Source: Streptomyces lanatus
GTDB lineage: Bacteria; Actinomycetota; Actinomycetes; Streptomycetales; Streptomycetaceae
Length of the DNA: 64,000 bases
Direction: 5' to 3'
Assembly: GCF_014655715.1 (NCBI RefSeq)
Contig: NZ_BNBM01000024.1
Coordinates: 87,861 to 151,860, forward strand
The notes beneath the pieces were generated by a model, which had not been told where the DNA came from, made no database searches, and worked only from the letters and a program-made list of their open reading frames with translations. Of this stretch, positions 23,653 to 32,484 are shown piece by piece. The translations under genes and the position numbers were made by a program. The first letter of the stretch is position 1; the number at the start of each line of letters is the position of its first letter.

Positions 23653-24039
23653 ATGGTCGAGTACCGCATAGACCGGCGCTCCGGCGTCGCCACCTACGTG
23701 CAGATCGTGCAGCAGACCAAACAGGCCCTGCGCCTGGGCCTGTTGGAGCCGGGGGACAAGCTGCCGACGGCCCGTGAGGTCGTCGAGGCCACCGCCATCA
23801 ATCCCAACACCGTGCTCAAGGCCTACCGCGAGTTGGAACGCGAGGGGCTGGTCGAGGCACGACGGGGGCTCGGCACCTTCGTACGGCGCGGGCTGAACAC
23901 CGCGCCGGCCGACTCGCCGCTGCGCGCGGAACTGGACGCCTGGGCCGTACGGGCCCGGGAGGCCGGACTGGAACGCGACGACGTGGACGCGCTCTTCATC
24001 TCCGTACTGGACACGCATTTCAAGGGGGACGAGTCATGA
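23653..24039 (+). CDS. GntR-family (YtrA-type) regulator of the adjacent ABC operon
   Basis: A 128-residue short GntR regulator: winged helix at about 10-75 (TYVQIVQQTKQALRLG, KLPTAREVVEATAINPNTVLKAYRELE) and a short helical tail for dimerisation, as in the YtrA subfamily, which lacks an effector domain. YtrA proteins repress neighbouring ABC transporter operons, often induced by envelope-active antibiotics. The large palindrome just upstream is its probable operator. I chose ATG 23653 over GTG 23641, which lies inside the palindrome. Its stop overlaps the ATPase gene start (ATGA). Confidence 0.88.
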   Translation: MVEYRIDRRSGVATYVQIVQQTKQALRLGLLEPGDKLPTAREVVEATAINPNTVLKAYRELEREGLVEARRGLGTFVRRGLNTAPADSPLRAELDAWAVRAREAGLERDDVDALFISVLDTHFKGDES

Positions 24040-24926
24040 CCGAGACCGCCATGGAGGCGGCCGCGCTGGGGAAGACCTTCGGGCGGCGGCGCCGTAAGGA
24101 CGCGCTGGACGGGTGCGCGTTCCGGCTGCCCGCCGGGAGCGTGTGCGCCCTCGTCGGGCCCAACGGCGCCGGCAAGTCGACCCTGCTCTCCCTCGCCGCC
24201 GGACTGCAGAAGCCCACCGACGGCACCCTCACCGTCCTCGGCCACGCCCCGGCGGCGGTGCGCGAGCGGCTCGCCTACGTCGCCCAGGACAAGCCCCTGC
24301 ACCCCCAGCTCACCGTCGACGACACCCTGCGCTACGGCCGTGAGCTGAACCCCGGCCGCTGGGACGACCGGGTCGCCGAGCGCATCGTCGACGAGGGCGA
24401 CCTCGACCGGGACGCCCGCGTCCGCACCCTCTCCGGCGGCCAGCGCACCCGCGTCGCGCTCGCCCTCGCCCTCGGCAAGCGGCCCGAACTGCTGCTCCTG
24501 GACGAGCCGATGGCCGACCTCGACCCGCTGGCCCGGCATCAGCTGATGGCCACGCTCATGGCCGACGCCGCCGAGCACGGCACCACCGTCGTCATGTCCT
24601 CGCATGTCGTCGCCGAGCTGGACGGCGCCTGCGACCACCTCCTGCTGCTCGGCGCCGGCCGCGTCCGCCTCGCCGGCCCGCTCGACGACCTGCTCGCCGC
24701 GCACCGCCTCGTCACCGGCCGCGCCGACACCTCCCTCGACCCGCACACGGTGATCGAGTCCCGTACGACGGGCCGTCAACTCACCGCGCTGGTACGGCCC
24801 GAGGGCCCCCTCGGCGACGGCTGGCAGAGCACCGCCCCCACCCTGGAGGAACTGGTCCTGGCCCACCTGCGCGCCCCGCAGGCCCCGGCCCTCAGCCTCG
24901 ACGACCGGCGGGAGGCCGCCGTATGA
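24036..24926 (+). CDS. ABC transporter ATPase subunit
   Basis: A 296-residue ATPase with Walker A GPNGAGKST, Q-loop YVAQDKPL, signature TLSGGQRTRVAL, Walker B LLLLDEPMADLDP and H-loop MSSHVVAEL. A C-terminal extension of about 80 residues may contact the permeases. It is translationally coupled to both neighbours. With the two following membrane proteins it forms an ABC-2-type exporter, controlled by the GntR protein; the substrate is unknown, and antimicrobial peptide or cell-wall-antibiotic resistance is the usual role. Confidence 0.9.
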   Translation: MTETAMEAAALGKTFGRRRRKDALDGCAFRLPAGSVCALVGPNGAGKSTLLSLAAGLQKPTDGTLTVLGHAPAAVRERLAYVAQDKPLHPQLTVDDTLRYGRELNPGRWDDRVAERIVDEGDLDRDARVRTLSGGQRTRVALALALGKRPELLLLDEPMADLDPLARHQLMATLMADAAEHGTTVVMSSHVVAELDGACDHLLLLGAGRVRLAGPLDDLLAAHRLVTGRADTSLDPHTVIESRTTGRQLTALVRPEGPLGDGWQSTAPTLEELVLAHLRAPQAPALSLDDRREAAV

Positions 24927-25924
24927 CCACCGCCGTGAGCATCGAGAAGACCACCGCCGTCCCCTCCCCCCGCGGGCCCCGCGGGCTCGTCTGGACGCTG
25001 CTGCGCGTGCACCGTTCCGCGCTGTGGTTCTGGGGGATGGCCGTGGTCATCGGCGTCGGCGCGCTGCTGTGGGCCTACGGGCCCGGCGCGGACGCCGCCT
25101 GGGCCGAGTTCCGCCAGATGGGGTGCGACTCGGGGCGACCGGGGCTCGGCTGCGACCTCGCGGGACCCGCCGGCGGCCGGTACGACACCGTCGTCACCGT
25201 CGCCGCGGGGTTCCTCGGCCTCCTGCCCTTCCTCACCGCGGCCTGGGCCGGCGGGGCGCTCATCGGGCGCGAGCTGGAGGACGGCACCGCGCAGCTGGCG
25301 TGGACCCAGTCCGTCACCCCGGCCCGCTGGCTGGCCGCCAAGCTCGCCGTCCCGGCCGCCCTGCTCGCCTCCGGCACCCTCCTGCTCACCCTGCTGCACC
25401 GCACGGTGTACTCGGCGGACGGTTCGCTGCGTACGGCGCTGGGCTCGCCGGAGTGGTTCCGGACCAACACCTTCGAGGCCAACGGCACCCTCGCCACCGC
25501 CTACGCCCTGCTGGGCCTGGCCGTCGGCGTCCTCGCGGGCCTGCTGCACCGTCGCGCCCTGCCCGCGCTCGGCACCGCGGTCGTCGGCCTGGCGGTCGTC
25601 GCCTCCGTGATCGACTCCCTGCGCCCGCACCTGTGGCCGGTCGAGACGCTGGTCGACAAGCACGAATACCCCGAGTACACCGGCATGGTCCTCGGCGACG
25701 GCGCGCTCACCTCCACCGGCGCCCGCGTCCCGGACCCCATCTGCGTCGACGACGCCAAGTGCCTCGCCGAGCACGACATCGTCGGCTTCTACCGCGACTA
25801 CCACCCCTCCTCCCACTTCTGGCCCCTCCAGCTGATGGAGACGGCCGTCGTCCTCGCCGTCGCGGCCGTCGCGGTCCTGATCGCCTTCGGGCTGCTGAAG
25901 CGCCGTACCGGAGCCGCCGTATGA
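24923..25924 (+). CDS. ABC-2-type permease, first of two paralogues
   Basis: A 333-residue membrane protein with about six helices. After the first helix there is an extracytoplasmic loop with two Cys; then the shared block ELEDGTAQLAWTQSVTPARW precedes helix 3. A second long extracytoplasmic loop before the last helix contains two more Cys (DPICVDDAKCLAEHD). It overlaps the ATPase gene and the next permease gene by 4 nt each. It pairs with its paralogue to form the membrane channel of the exporter. Confidence 0.85.
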   Translation: MTTAVSIEKTTAVPSPRGPRGLVWTLLRVHRSALWFWGMAVVIGVGALLWAYGPGADAAWAEFRQMGCDSGRPGLGCDLAGPAGGRYDTVVTVAAGFLGLLPFLTAAWAGGALIGRELEDGTAQLAWTQSVTPARWLAAKLAVPAALLASGTLLLTLLHRTVYSADGSLRTALGSPEWFRTNTFEANGTLATAYALLGLAVGVLAGLLHRRALPALGTAVVGLAVVASVIDSLRPHLWPVETLVDKHEYPEYTGMVLGDGALTSTGARVPDPICVDDAKCLAEHDIVGFYRDYHPSSHFWPLQLMETAVVLAVAAVAVLIAFGLLKRRTGAAV

Positions 25925-26814
25925 GCACCGCGATCCCCGCCCTCGGCGGGCTGAACCGGACCGTCCTGCGGGTGCACCGGACCGCGCTGGTCTTCTGGGT
26001 ACTCGCGGTGACCGCCGCCGCGGCCGCGCTGATCTGGATGTACGTCATCGGCGACGAGGCCCGCGGAGGCATCGCCGCTTGCGTCTCGCCGCCCCGCGAC
26101 GGCGGGCCGTCGTGCGCCGAGATCGGCTCGATCACCGCCGACGAGCGATACACCGACGGTATCCGCGTCGTGACCGAGCTGATCGCCTACCTGATGTTCC
26201 CGATCGCCGCCTGGGCGGGCGGCGTGCTCGTCGGGCGGGAGCTGGAGAGCGGCACGGCCCGGCTGGCCTGGACCCAGTCGGTGACCCCGGCCCGCTGGCT
26301 GGCCACCAGGCTCGCCGTCCCGGCTGTACTGATCACCGCGGGCATCTCCGTGCTCGTCGCCCTGATCCTCCTGGCCCGCGGCGACGGGGACCCCGGCCTG
26401 GTCGGGCACTGGTACCAGTCAGAGGCATTCGTCAGCACCGGGCCGACCGCCGTCGGCCACGCCCTCGCGGGCCTGTCCCTCGGCGCGCTGTGCGGCCTGC
26501 TCCTCGGCCGGGCGCTGCCGGCCGCGGGCCTGTCCTTCGCCGCCTGCCTCGTCCTCTACAACGGCCTGGACCGCGTCCGCGAACACCTGTGGCCCACGGC
26601 CACGCACACGGCGACCGACGCGCGGACGTTCCAGCTGCCCCGCGAGGCCCTCGCGGTGGAGTGGACCTACCAGGGCGACAGGATCGTCGGGGCCACCTAT
26701 CACCCGCCGTCCCACTTCCGGCCGATCCAGTACGTCGAGACCGGCATCCTTCTCGCCCTCGCGGCCGCCGCGACCCTCGCCGCGTTCGCGGTGCTGCGCC
26801 GCCGCACCCCCTGA
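25921..26814 (+). CDS. ABC-2-type permease, second of two paralogues
   Basis: A 297-residue membrane protein, clearly a tandem duplicate of the preceding permease: both start LNRTVLRVHRTAL/LVWTLLRVHRSAL-like, share GRELESGTARLAWTQSVTPA, and end with YHPPSHFRPIQYVETG plus a final helix. It lacks the second Cys loop of its partner. The duplicated pair probably forms a heterodimeric channel. It is the last gene of the operon; a 14-bp stem terminator follows. Confidence 0.85.
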   Translation: MSTAIPALGGLNRTVLRVHRTALVFWVLAVTAAAAALIWMYVIGDEARGGIAACVSPPRDGGPSCAEIGSITADERYTDGIRVVTELIAYLMFPIAAWAGGVLVGRELESGTARLAWTQSVTPARWLATRLAVPAVLITAGISVLVALILLARGDGDPGLVGHWYQSEAFVSTGPTAVGHALAGLSLGALCGLLLGRALPAAGLSFAACLVLYNGLDRVREHLWPTATHTATDARTFQLPREALAVEWTYQGDRIVGATYHPPSHFRPIQYVETGILLALAAAATLAAFAVLRRRTP

Positions 26815-26821
26815 GATCCAC

Positions 26822-26855
26822 CCGCACGTCCCTCCACGGGGGGAGGGACGTGCGG
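26822..26855 (+). terminator. Intrinsic terminator of the GntR-ABC operon
   Basis: 14-bp arms CCGCACGTCCCTCC and GGAGGGACGTGCGG around a 6-nt loop, 7 bp after the last stop codon. Confidence 0.85.
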
Positions 26856-26922
26856 TGTGGACACCCATCCGGACGCGTAGACGTCCGCGAGCCGCCCCCC
26901 GCTATCCCACACGCCATGTCTC

Positions 26923-26944
26923 CGTAACCATTGGTTCAGACGGA
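26923..26944 (+). promoter_or_regulatory. Possible PHO box upstream of ppk
   Basis: GTTCAGACGGA (26934-26944) matches a PhoP direct-repeat unit in its first five bases; the preceding 11 bp are poorly conserved. ppk is PhoP-controlled in S. lividans, which makes a site here likely, but the sequence match alone is weak. Confidence 0.35.
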
Positions 26945-27099
26945 CTTGCGACGCTCGGCCAATGACCACCGCCGTGCCAGAGCCTTCGCCTCCCGCGCAG
27001 GGGAGCGCGGGGAACGGGGCCGCACGACGCCTCCCCGCGAAGCTCCCGCCCGCGCTTTCCGACGCGCCCGTAAGTCCGGATGCGCGGAACAATGGGCAT

Positions 27100-29337
27100 A
27101 TGAGCCAGTCCAGGAATGCCCAGGCCAAGGTCCAGCACGCGCAGCCCTCCGTGGGTTCCATCGCGGCGCACCGCCCGCACACGGTCACCTCGGCGGTGGT
27201 CTCCGAACTGGAACCGGACATCGACGCCGACCTCGACGCGTACGAGGTCTCCGAGATCGACGGCGTCCAGCTGCCCCAGGGCCGCTTCCTGGACCGCGAG
27301 CGCAGCTGGCTCGCGTTCAACGAGCGGGTCCTGGAACTCGCCGAGGACCCGAACACCCCGCTCCTGGAGCGGGCGAACTTCCTGGCCATCTTCGCCAGCA
27401 ACCTGGACGAGTTCTTCATGGTCCGCGTGGCCGGACTGAAGCGCCGTATCGCCACCGGGGTGGCGACGCGTTCCGCGTCCGGCCTCCAGCCGCGTGAAGT
27501 CCTGGAGATGATCTGGGCCCGCTCCCGTGAGCTGATGGCGCGGCACGCCGCCTGCTACCACGAGGACGTCGCCCCCTCCCTCGCGGAGGAGAGCATCCAC
27601 CTGGTCCGCTGGAGCGAGCTGACGGAGAAGGAGCAGGCCCGCCTCTTCACCCTCTTCCGGCACCAGATCTTCCCGGTCCTGACCCCGCTGGCGGTCGACC
27701 CGGCGCACCCGTTCCCGTACATCTCCGGGCTCTCCCTGAACCTGGCCGTGCGGGTACGGAACCCCGTCACCGGCACCCCGCACTTCGCCCGCGTCAAGGT
27801 GCCCCCGCTGCTCTCCCGCTTCCTGGAGGCCTCCCCGGGCCGGTTCGTCCCGCTGGAGGACGTCATCGGCGCGCACCTGGAGGAGCTGTTCCCGGGCATG
27901 GAGGTCCTGGAGCACCACGCCTTCCGGGTCACGCGCAACGAGGACCTGGAGGTCGAGGAGGACGACGCGGAGAACCTCCTCCAGGCCCTGGAGAAGGAGC
28001 TCATGCGGCGCCGCTTCGGGCCGCCGGTGCGCCTCGAGGTCGAGGAGAACATCAACCAGGAGGTCCTGGACCTGCTGGTGCGCGAGCTGAAGATCAGCGA
28101 GGCCGAGGTCTACCCGCTGACCGGCCCCCTGGACCTCACGGGCCTCTTCCGCATCGCCTCCATCGACCGTCCCGAGCTGAAGTACCCGAAGTTCGTCGCG
28201 GGCACCCATCGCGATCTCGCCGAGGTCGAGTCGGCGTCCGCGCCGGACATCTTCGCCGCGCTGCGCAACCGGGACGTCCTCCTGCACCACCCGTACGACT
28301 CCTTCTCCACCTCCGTGCAGGCGTTCCTGGAGCAGGCGGCCGACGACCCGGACGTCCTCGCGATCAAGCAGACCCTGTACCGCACCTCCGGCGACTCCCC
28401 CATAGTCAACGCGCTCATCGACGCCGCCGAGGCCGGCAAGCAGGTCCTGGTGCTGGTCGAGATCAAGGCCCGCTTCGACGAGCACGCCAACATCAAGTGG
28501 GCGCGCAAGCTGGAGGAGGCCGGCTGCCATGTCGTCTACGGCCTCGTCGGCCTGAAGACCCACTGCAAGCTGTCGCTGGTGGTCCGCCAGGAGGGCGAGA
28601 CGCTACGGCGCTACAGCCATGTCGGCACGGGCAACTACCACCCCAAGACGGCACGGCTGTACGAGGACCTCGGGCTGCTGACCGCCGACCCGCAGGTCGG
28701 CGCGGACCTCTCCGACCTCTTCAACCGCCTGTCCGGCTACTCGCGCCGCGAGACCTACCGCCGCCTCCTGGTGGCCCCCAAGTCCCTGCGCGACGGCCTG
28801 ATCTCGCGGATCAACAAGGAGGTCCAGCACCACCGTGCCGGACGTCCCGCCTACATCCGCATCAAGGTCAACTCCATCGTCGACGAGGCGCTCATCGACG
28901 CCTGCTACGGCGCGTCCCAGGCGGGCGTGCCGGTCGACATCTGGGTCCGCGGGATCTGCGCGATCCGCCCGGGCGTGACCGGACTCTCGGAGAACATCCG
29001 CGTCCGCTCCGTCCTCGGCCGCTTCCTCGAACACTCCCGGGTCTTCGCCTTCGGCAACGGCGGCGAACCCGAGGTGTGGATCGGCAGCGCCGACATGATG
29101 CACCGCAACCTCGACCGACGTATCGAAGCCCTGGTCAGGGTCACCGACCCGGCCCACCGCGCCGCGCTGAACCGGCTCCTGGAGACCGGTATGTCCGACA
29201 CCACGGCGTCCTGGCACCTGGGGCCGGACGGCGAGTGGACGCGGCACGCGACGGACGCGGAGGGCCAGCCCCTGCGCAACGTCCAGGAGATGCTCATAGA
29301 CGCCCGGAGGCGCCGGCGTGGCACAGCAACACCTTGA
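27100..29337 (+). CDS. ppk: Polyphosphate kinase Ppk1
   Basis: A 745-residue PPK1 with the four-domain layout: N-terminal domain starting FLDRERSWLAFNERVLELA, head domain, and two catalytic phospholipase-D-like domains. The autophosphorylated histidine lies in HVGTGNYHPKTARLY, with RYSHVG before it and GSADMMHRNLDRRIEAL near the C-terminus. It makes polyphosphate from ATP, or ATP from polyphosphate. An in-frame ATG at 26962 would add 46 residues, but that stretch has much weaker third-position GC bias, so I prefer 27100. Its end overlaps the CHAD gene by 20 bp. Confidence 0.93.
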   Translation: MSQSRNAQAKVQHAQPSVGSIAAHRPHTVTSAVVSELEPDIDADLDAYEVSEIDGVQLPQGRFLDRERSWLAFNERVLELAEDPNTPLLERANFLAIFASNLDEFFMVRVAGLKRRIATGVATRSASGLQPREVLEMIWARSRELMARHAACYHEDVAPSLAEESIHLVRWSELTEKEQARLFTLFRHQIFPVLTPLAVDPAHPFPYISGLSLNLAVRVRNPVTGTPHFARVKVPPLLSRFLEASPGRFVPLEDVIGAHLEELFPGMEVLEHHAFRVTRNEDLEVEEDDAENLLQALEKELMRRRFGPPVRLEVEENINQEVLDLLVRELKISEAEVYPLTGPLDLTGLFRIASIDRPELKYPKFVAGTHRDLAEVESASAPDIFAALRNRDVLLHHPYDSFSTSVQAFLEQAADDPDVLAIKQTLYRTSGDSPIVNALIDAAEAGKQVLVLVEIKARFDEHANIKWARKLEEAGCHVVYGLVGLKTHCKLSLVVRQEGETLRRYSHVGTGNYHPKTARLYEDLGLLTADPQVGADLSDLFNRLSGYSRRETYRRLLVAPKSLRDGLISRINKEVQHHRAGRPAYIRIKVNSIVDEALIDACYGASQAGVPVDIWVRGICAIRPGVTGLSENIRVRSVLGRFLEHSRVFAFGNGGEPEVWIGSADMMHRNLDRRIEALVRVTDPAHRAALNRLLETGMSDTTASWHLGPDGEWTRHATDAEGQPLRNVQEMLIDARRRRRGTATP

Positions 29338-30448
29338 TCCGACGGACCCCACGGCCCAGGTCGTGTCCGGGGACGCCCTCGCGGGCTACCTGCGCGCCCA
29401 GGCCACGGAGTTCCTGCGAGCCCTGCGGCTGCACCGGGAGACCGGCGGCGACGGAGGTGCCCCGGCGCGGGGGAAGGCCCGCCCCGGGGAGAACGGCTCG
29501 CAGGAGTCCGTCGACGCCGCCCGGGCCCTGCGCCGCTCGGCCCGCCGCGTCAGCGCCAGCCTGCACACCTTCCGCCCGCTGCTGGACGCCGACTGGTCCG
29601 AGGCCATCCGCCCCGAACTGGCCTGGCTGTCCGGCACGCTGGCGATGGAACACGCCTACGCGGCCCGCCTGGAGCGCCTGCTGCTGGCGCTGCACCGGCT
29701 GTCGGGGGCGACGGTACTGCCGGCGCAGACGGGCGCCGTCGGCATGCCCGCCGCCGCGGACGCCCAGAAGACGGCGACCGTGGACGCCGCCGCGCCCAGC
29801 CACCCCGCGGCCACCCCGGAGCGCGGCAACCTCACAGTGGGCGCCGCCAAAGCGGGCGCCCTGCTCGAACGCCAGCTGACCCTGGCCCGGACCCGCGCCC
29901 ACTCCACCGCCCTCCAGGCCCTCGGCTCCTCCCGCTTCCACGCCGTCGCGGACAACATCGCCGTACTGGCCAGCGAGGTCCCGCTCACCCCGGCCGCCGC
30001 CACCGCCGACCTGCGCCCCCTCGCGGCAGCGGCCGAGGAGCGGCTCACCGACGCGGTGGCGGCGCTGCCGCTGGTGACCGCGGGCAGTCCGTACAACGCC
30101 GAGGCCCTCATCCACGGCCTCTCCCCGGACCCGGCCCCGCATCCGCAGGACGCGCCCTGGCACCAGGTCCGCCTGCTGCTGCGGCTGCACCGCTACGCCC
30201 GCGAGGTCCTCCACGGCGACAACTGCCCGGTGGACGTACGGCTGCTGGCGTCCGGGCAGGCCCTCAACCGGCACCGCGACGCCTCCGAGGCGTCCGCCGC
30301 CGCGGCCCAGGCCGCCCGCACCCCGCGCATCGCCCCGGCGACGGCATACGCCCTGGGCGTCCTGCACGCCGACCAGCGGCACGAGGTGGAGGCGGCACGC
30401 TTCGCGTTCCAGCAGTCCTGGCAGATGCAGACGGTGGGCACGCCCTAG
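29318..30448 (+). CDS. CHAD-domain protein, polyphosphate-associated
   Basis: A 376-residue alpha-helical protein of the CHAD family (conserved histidine alpha-helical domain), with the opening SGDALAGYLRAQATEFLRALRLHR, the VDAARALRRSARRVSASLHTFRPLL helix rich in Arg, and RLLLRLHRYAREV. CHAD domains bind polyphosphate, and the gene overlaps ppk by 20 bp, so the two are translated together: either storage-granule targeting or regulation of Ppk is likely. Start: GTG 29318 with GGAGG upstream. Its TAG stop overlaps that of the convergent Nudix gene by two bases. Confidence 0.88.
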   Translation: MAQQHLDPTDPTAQVVSGDALAGYLRAQATEFLRALRLHRETGGDGGAPARGKARPGENGSQESVDAARALRRSARRVSASLHTFRPLLDADWSEAIRPELAWLSGTLAMEHAYAARLERLLLALHRLSGATVLPAQTGAVGMPAAADAQKTATVDAAAPSHPAATPERGNLTVGAAKAGALLERQLTLARTRAHSTALQALGSSRFHAVADNIAVLASEVPLTPAAATADLRPLAAAAEERLTDAVAALPLVTAGSPYNAEALIHGLSPDPAPHPQDAPWHQVRLLLRLHRYAREVLHGDNCPVDVRLLASGQALNRHRDASEASAAAAQAARTPRIAPATAYALGVLHADQRHEVEAARFAFQQSWQMQTVGTP

Positions 30449-30870
30449 GCGCCACTGTCCGCGATGGCGATGAGCGCGGCGGTGATCAGGCTCCGGTCCC
30501 TCTCGTGTGTGAGTCGTTCATCGGCTTCGGCGGGCTTGAGCCAGATGAGGTCGGTGACCTCGTCGTTGGGTTCGAAGCCTCCGTCCGCCGCCTCCGCCAC
30601 CCAGTAGGAGACCTCTTTGGGGCGGCCCTGGTGGTCGATGTACCGGGCCGAGGGGAGCTGCTCCCCGAGGCGGCACTCGTAGCCGGTCTCCTCCAGCACC
30701 TCACGCCGGGCCGCCTCCTCGGTCGTCTCGCCCGGCTTGAGCTTGCCCTTGGGCCAGGACCAGTCGTCCCACTTGGGCCGGTAGACCAGAGCCAGCTCCA
30801 GCCCGGCCGCCGAGCGGCGCCACAACACGCAGCCTGCCGCAAGCACCACATCTCGCCTCATGGCTTCCAT
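30445..30870 (-). CDS. Nudix hydrolase (MutT family)
   Basis: A 141-residue Nudix enzyme. The Nudix box runs from GKLKPGET through EEAARREVLEETGYEC, with all conserved Gly, Arg and Glu residues. Family members hydrolyse nucleoside diphosphates linked to another moiety (8-oxo-dGTP, ApnA, inositol pyrophosphates). Its position opposite ppk/CHAD and beside pst suggests a role in nucleotide or polyphosphate turnover; the preferred substrate cannot be read. The start is uncertain: ATG 30870 or ATG 30861, and the frame is open further upstream. Confidence 0.88.
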   Translation of the reverse strand: MEAMRRDVVLAAGCVLWRRSAAGLELALVYRPKWDDWSWPKGKLKPGETTEEAARREVLEETGYECRLGEQLPSARYIDHQGRPKEVSYWVAEAADGGFEPNDEVTDLIWLKPAEADERLTHERDRSLITAALIAIADSGA

Positions 30871-31187
30871 GGTGACGCGCACTCGGGCTCCCCTCGCTCC
30901 CAACAGGCCACGCCCAGTACGAGCGACATACGCTCGACCCATGACCTGACGCATTTAGGACATCCACCGGCGAAAGGCCCGTCCCCGTGTCCGAAAACGG
31001 CCACTCCGACACCACGACGCCGTCGAGCCTCGGCACCCATACCTCGATCGCGGCGAAGGTCTTGGCGCCGATCGGCGGGAACGCGGGCGTCCGGCTGCGC
31101 AGAGCGGGTGTTTCCGGTGGATGGGGTCGGTATCGCACCGTATCCACAACGTGAGCTTTCCGTTACCTCACCGCACCGTCCCCAGGG
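30871..31187. other. Intergenic region upstream of pstS with one weak small-ORF candidate
   Basis: This stretch holds the Nudix promoter and the upstream part of the pstS control region. A 55-codon frame on the plus strand (GTG 30987 to TGA 31154, GAAAGG nine bases upstream) begins MSENGHSDTTTPSSLG. Its first 38 codons have strongly biased third-position GC, after which the bias is lost. It may be a real small gene or the 5' remnant of a decayed one; confidence is low. Confidence 0.35.
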
Positions 31188-31231
31188 GTTCACCCCTCGT
31201 TCATTTGCGCCCATCGGCTCCTTCACCTGTT
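31188..31231 (+). promoter_or_regulatory. PHO box of pstS (PhoP-binding direct repeats)
   Basis: Two abutting 11-bp units, GTTCACCCCTC (31188-31198) and GTTCATTTGCG (31199-31209), match the Streptomyces PhoP core. A third position (31210-31220) is degenerate and a fourth, CTTCACCTGTT (31221-31231), is again in register. A TACTTT -10-like box follows at 31237. This is the expected phosphate-starvation control site. Confidence 0.85.
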
Positions 31232-31352
31232 CTGCCTACTTTCGGCCGTACAAGATGACGGACCGCGCCCTGGGGGGACGAGTCCTTCATCGCCAAAGTC
31301 TTCGCACGCCGCCGGAATTCAGGACGGCGGCTCCTGGAAGGAATTCCCTCAA

Positions 31353-32477
31353 GTGAAGCTTCAGCGCAAGAACCGGCGTGCCCTCGCCCTCGGCGCTCTC
31401 GCCGTCTCCGGCGCCCTGGCCCTCACGGCGTGCGGCTCCGACGACACGGGCAACACCAGCGGTGGCGACTCCTCCGCCAGCGCCGACGCCAGCAACATCA
31501 AGTGCGACGACGCCTCGGGCCAGGTTCTCGCCGACGGCTCCTCCGCGCAGAAGAACGCCGTCGACGCGTGGGTCAAGCAGTTCTCGTCCGCGTGCAAGGT
31601 CGAGATCAACTACAAGGCCGGCGGTTCCGGCGCGGGCGTCACCGCGTTCACCCAGGGCCAGATCCCGTGGGCCGGTTCCGACTCGGCGCTGAAGCCCGAA
31701 GAGGTCACGGCCTCCCAGAAGGTCTGCTCCGGCGGCCAGGGCATCGACCTGCCGATGGTCGGCGGCCCGATCGCGGTCGGCTACAACGTCCCGGGTGCCG
31801 ACAACCTCGTCCTGGACGCCTCGACGATCGCCAAGATCTTCGACAGCAAGATCACCAACTGGAACGACCCGGCGATCGCGAAGCTGAACCCCGACGCGAA
31901 GCTGCCCAACCTCAAGATCCAGGCGTTCCACCGCTCGGACGAGTCCGGCACCACGGACAACTTCACCAAGTACCTGATCGCCACCGCCAAGAAGGACTTC
32001 CCCTACGAGGGCGGCAAGGCCTGGCAGGCCAAGGGCGGCCAGTCCGCTCCGCAGTCCGCCGGTGTCGCGGCCCAGGTCAAGCAGACCGCCGGCGCGATCG
32101 GCTACTTCGAGCTGTCGTACGCCAAGGACGGCATCAAGACGGTCAAGATCGACACCGGCGCCTCCGCCCCGGTCGAGGCGACCGTGGACAACGCCACCAA
32201 GGCCATCGCCGACGCCAAGGTCGTCGGCACCGGCAAGGACCTCGCCCTGGAGCTGAACTACAGCACCAAGGCCGACGGCGCCTACCCGATGGTCCTGGTG
32301 ACGTACGAGATCGTCTGCGACAAGGGCAACAAGGCCGACACCCTGCCCGCCGTCAAGGCGTTCCTGCGCTACGCCGCCTCCGAGGACGGCCAGAAGATCC
32401 TCGCGGAGAACGACTACGCGCCGATGCCCGAGGACATCATCGCCAAGGTCCGTACCACCGTCGACTCCCTGAGCTGA
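31353..32477 (+). CDS. pstS: PstS, high-affinity phosphate-binding lipoprotein
   Basis: A 374-residue lipoprotein: basic start, hydrophobic core, lipobox ending LTAC at Cys27. The mature protein binds phosphate through segments such as LADGSSAQKNAVDAW, KAGGSGAGV and HRSDESGTTDNFTKYL, and delivers it to the PstCA channel. Start: GTG 31353 with AAGGAA upstream. It lies under a PHO box. In Streptomyces it is strongly induced by phosphate starvation and made in excess over PstCAB, which fits the large hairpin after the gene. Confidence 0.95.
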   Translation: MKLQRKNRRALALGALAVSGALALTACGSDDTGNTSGGDSSASADASNIKCDDASGQVLADGSSAQKNAVDAWVKQFSSACKVEINYKAGGSGAGVTAFTQGQIPWAGSDSALKPEEVTASQKVCSGGQGIDLPMVGGPIAVGYNVPGADNLVLDASTIAKIFDSKITNWNDPAIAKLNPDAKLPNLKIQAFHRSDESGTTDNFTKYLIATAKKDFPYEGGKAWQAKGGQSAPQSAGVAAQVKQTAGAIGYFELSYAKDGIKTVKIDTGASAPVEATVDNATKAIADAKVVGTGKDLALELNYSTKADGAYPMVLVTYEIVCDKGNKADTLPAVKAFLRYAASEDGQKILAENDYAPMPEDIIAKVRTTVDSLS

Positions 32478-32484
32478 CCTGAGC

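Noticed and set aside
26962..27099. An N-terminal extension of Ppk from ATG 26962
   Set aside because: Third-position GC in this stretch is much lower than in the rest of ppk, so it is more likely leader than coding; kept only as an alternative.
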